DNA of 64,000 nucleotides, from the NCBI GenBank assembly GCA_900319625.1, contig ONPD01000005.1, forward strand, positions 62,001 through 126,000. Reading direction: 5' to 3'. Below the pieces are notes generated by a model, which worked only from the letters and a program-made list of their open reading frames with translations, ran no database searches and was not told where the DNA came from. This stretch comes from an uncultured Treponema sp. (GTDB lineage: Bacteria > Spirochaetota > Spirochaetia > Treponematales > Treponemataceae). Within the stretch, counting starts at the first letter, position 1. Every line of letters begins with the position of its first letter. Made by a program: the position numbers and the translations under genes. Of this stretch, positions 62,253 through 64,000 are shown piece by piece.

Positions 62253-62855
62253 TTATTTTTTCCCGATTCCAACAAGATAAGTTTCAAAGCTTTCTGCGCG
62301 GCAGGCTTCGGGCTTAAATCCCTTAGCCGAAGTAAAGATTTCCCTCATGGATTTGAGGAATTTCTGCTGGTCACCGTTCTGAAAGATTTTTACAGTGAAG
62401 TTTCCGCCCTGTTTGAGCATGGTCTGGGCATACCAGATTGCCATTTCAACAAGCTGTTCACTGCGGGCTGTATCTACAGTGCGGTTTCCGGTTGTTTTTG
62501 GAGCCGCATCACAGACAACAAGGTCATAAGGGCCGTTTTCTTTAATCTGCTTACGGATTTCAGGAGCATTCAAATCTCCCTGGATAAAAAGAAGATTTTC
62601 GCCCTTTACGATTTTTGAAAGAGGATTCAAATCGCAGGATACAACCTTGCCGCTGCCATCCATCTGACGCAAAAGGAAGGTAGTCCAGCTGCCAGGAGCT
62701 GAACCTAAATCCAGAACAGTGTAGTTCTTCTTTATCATCCCGAATTTTTCATCGATTTCTTTTAATTTATAAACTGAACGTGCCGGATATCCTTCAGAAA
62801 AGGCCTTCTGCGACCAGAAATCCGGCTTTTCATAACTATTTCCTGATTTTCCCAT
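62253..62855 (-). CDS. rlmE: 23S rRNA 2'-O-methyltransferase of the RlmE/FtsJ family
   Basis: 200 aa SAM-dependent enzyme that methylates a uridine of the ribosomal A-loop in the family. Motif I VLDLGSAPGSWTTFLL (about 46-61), with the catalytic Lys-Asp-Lys-Glu set visible as YKLKEID, CDAAPKTTG, FTVKIFQNGD and CRAESFETYLVG. The N-terminal SEGYPARSVYKL is also characteristic. It lies between the cyclase gene and the LysM/M23 gene on the same strand with short gaps, so it is probably in one transcript. Confidence 0.94.
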   Translation of the reverse strand: MGKSGNSYEKPDFWSQKAFSEGYPARSVYKLKEIDEKFGMIKKNYTVLDLGSAPGSWTTFLLRQMDGSGKVVSCDLNPLSKIVKGENLLFIQGDLNAPEIRKQIKENGPYDLVVCDAAPKTTGNRTVDTARSEQLVEMAIWYAQTMLKQGGNFTVKIFQNGDQQKFLKSMREIFTSAKGFKPEACRAESFETYLVGIGKK

Positions 62856-62887
62856 ACTGTTATGTTCGGAATTCCAAAAGTCATTCT

Positions 62888-64000
62888 TTACTTAATTTTG
62901 ATGTTGAAAACTCCGTCCCAGTTCTTTTCTGGCGGAGATTTTCGGAAATGACGGATGCGGTCAAGGAAGATTACCGACGGCATATCGTTATACAAATCAA
63001 CACACTGTTTGAAAGCTTCTTCTGCCTTATCCCAGTTCTGTCGGCGGTAGGCATTAAGACCTTTTTCAAAATGGTCACGGATTTCATAAATTTTTACCGA
63101 AGCGTCATCCTTTTTCTGCAGGATTTCGTAAATGCGGACAGGCTCGGTTTTTCCTTTCACGGTGATATAGTCGAGTTCGCGGCAGATAAAGGCCCCGTTG
63201 AGTTTTTCAAAAACTGCCTCGCTGATAATTGCTTTTGAACCGTAGGCCTTGTTTACGCCTTCAAGGCGGGCAGCAAGGTTAACGGTATCACCAATCGAAG
63301 TAAAATCCATACGATTTTTAGAACCGACTGAGCCGAAAATTACCTTGCCGCTGTTAATGCCGATTCCCATGGAAACGTAATCAGTTCCTTCTTTTAAGGA
63401 TGCATTCTGGGCCTCACGCATTGCGGCGCGGATTTCCATAGCGGCTTTACAGGCGTTGTATTCTTTTCGCGGGCCTGCAAAAAAAGCCATCACTTCATCA
63501 CCCACAAACTTATCTATATCCCCGTGATTTTTTATGATGATTTCTGATTCCAAATCCAGATAGTGATTTAGAAGAGAAACTACGTCTTTTGCAGGGCGGC
63601 CTTCGCACATGGAAGTAAAGCCACGGATATCGGTAAAGAGGAAGCAGAGTTCTTTGTTGACGCTGAGCTTTGAAGCTGCTTCCCGGTCGGCATATTTTAA
63701 GGTCGAATTTGAAAGATAAGGAATTACGCCGCGAATCAGGGAAACCAGGTCTTTGATTTCTACGGAAAGCTCCCCTATTTCATCATTTGATTTTATATCA
63801 TCATTAAAATCAAGAGATTCATAACCAATCTTTCCACCGCCAGATAATATAGAAGAAAGCTGATTTGTTGATTCGTGAACATTGGCACGCAGATAGATAA
63901 GAGGAGTTGCGATAAAATCACTTAGCAAAACGGTGATGATGATTACAATGTAAAGGAAAACTGCCGAAAGGGTAAAAACGAAAACCTGAGTCTGGAAGTA
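62888..64000 (-). CDS. Class III adenylate cyclase, N-terminus outside the window
   Basis: 370 residues are visible; the frame stays open to the right edge, so the start is missing. The visible part begins with a TM helix (VFVFTLSAVFLYIVIIITVL), then a HAMP-like linker, and a class III cyclase domain: LCFLFTDIRGFTSM and VGDEVMAFFAG (two metal Asp), DKFVGDE (Lys for adenine choice), SIGDTVNLAARLEG (Asp/Asn/Arg). The adenine-selecting Lys and Asp point to ATP rather than GTP. A TPR-like tail (NAYRRQNWDKAEEAFKQCVD) follows the catalytic domain. Produces cAMP at the membrane in response to an unseen sensor. Confidence 0.9.
   Translation of the reverse strand, partial: YFQTQVFVFTLSAVFLYIVIIITVLLSDFIATPLIYLRANVHESTNQLSSILSGGGKIGYESLDFNDDIKSNDEIGELSVEIKDLVSLIRGVIPYLSNSTLKYADREAASKLSVNKELCFLFTDIRGFTSMCEGRPAKDVVSLLNHYLDLESEIIIKNHGDIDKFVGDEVMAFFAGPRKEYNACKAAMEIRAAMREAQNASLKEGTDYVSMGIGINSGKVIFGSVGSKNRMDFTSIGDTVNLAARLEGVNKAYGSKAIISEAVFEKLNGAFICRELDYITVKGKTEPVRIYEILQKKDDASVKIYEIRDHFEKGLNAYRRQNWDKAEEAFKQCVDLYNDMPSVIFLDRIRHFRKSPPEKNWDGVFNIKIK

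Overview
The window reads as a chromosomal segment of a host-associated spirochaete, most probably a gut or rumen Treponema. This is inferred from gene content: a Treponema-type trans-2-enoyl-CoA reductase, a methyl-accepting chemotaxis protein, a FliG/FliF-like flagellar fragment, many cyclic-nucleotide signalling proteins, a group B [FeFe] hydrogenase, and fermentative sugar genes. No 16S rRNA or tRNA was recognised, so the species is not fixed. No gene-free stretch exceeds 300 bases.

Layout. 1-4.5 kb: a truncated LamG-type exported protein, divergent uvrC, and a membrane diguanylate cyclase. 4.5-13 kb: the addB-addA recombination nuclease pair, an acetyltransferase, a YczE-like membrane protein and a small lipoprotein. 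13.06 kb: the SRP (4.5S) RNA gene. 13.2-20.4 kb: gdhA, a 7TM-SpoIIE phosphatase, and a chemoreceptor followed by an orphan sugar-binding lipoprotein. 20.5-25.7 kb: an arabinose operon (LacI-type regulator, araB, araA, araD) with a hairpin in every intercistronic gap. 25.8-31.8 kb: a 5'-truncated trpB2 pseudogene, an aldo/keto reductase, a two-gene operon with the FliG/FliF-like small protein, a diguanylate cyclase and an HD-GYP protein. 31.8-39 kb: pyrB-pyrI-pyrC, trans-2-enoyl-CoA reductase, fabF and the hydrogenase. 39.2-49.5 kb: a visibly more AT-rich surface-polysaccharide locus. 49.5-64 kb: pta, a second 7TM-SpoIIE phosphatase, gltX, trxA, galT, an EAL phosphodiesterase, purB, a PfkB kinase, a LysM/M23 peptidase, rlmE and a truncated adenylate cyclase.

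How it works together. Sugar entry is represented by the arabinose genes, galT, the PfkB kinase and the sugar-binding lipoprotein. Pta, the hydrogenase, and the enoyl-CoA reductase/FabF pair fit fermentative carbon and electron flow. Signalling is dense: two GGDEF proteins, one HD-GYP, one EAL, one class III cyclase, two SpoIIE-type phosphatases and one chemoreceptor.

Main observations. (1) The polysaccharide locus contains an ABC exporter, two O-acyltransferases, an unusual YidC-like/sulfatase-superfamily fusion, and a two-domain glycosyltransferase whose start codon is separated from its body by a run of eight C residues that puts it out of frame, which suggests phase variation. (2) At least nine genes have a -10 box only 6-8 nt upstream of the start codon and no Shine-Dalgarno, implying leaderless mRNAs. 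(3) A roughly 150-nt extragenic palindromic element occurs three times, with base-pair-preserving changes in its stems. (4) Inverted repeats enclose the promoters of the EAL gene and of pyrB.
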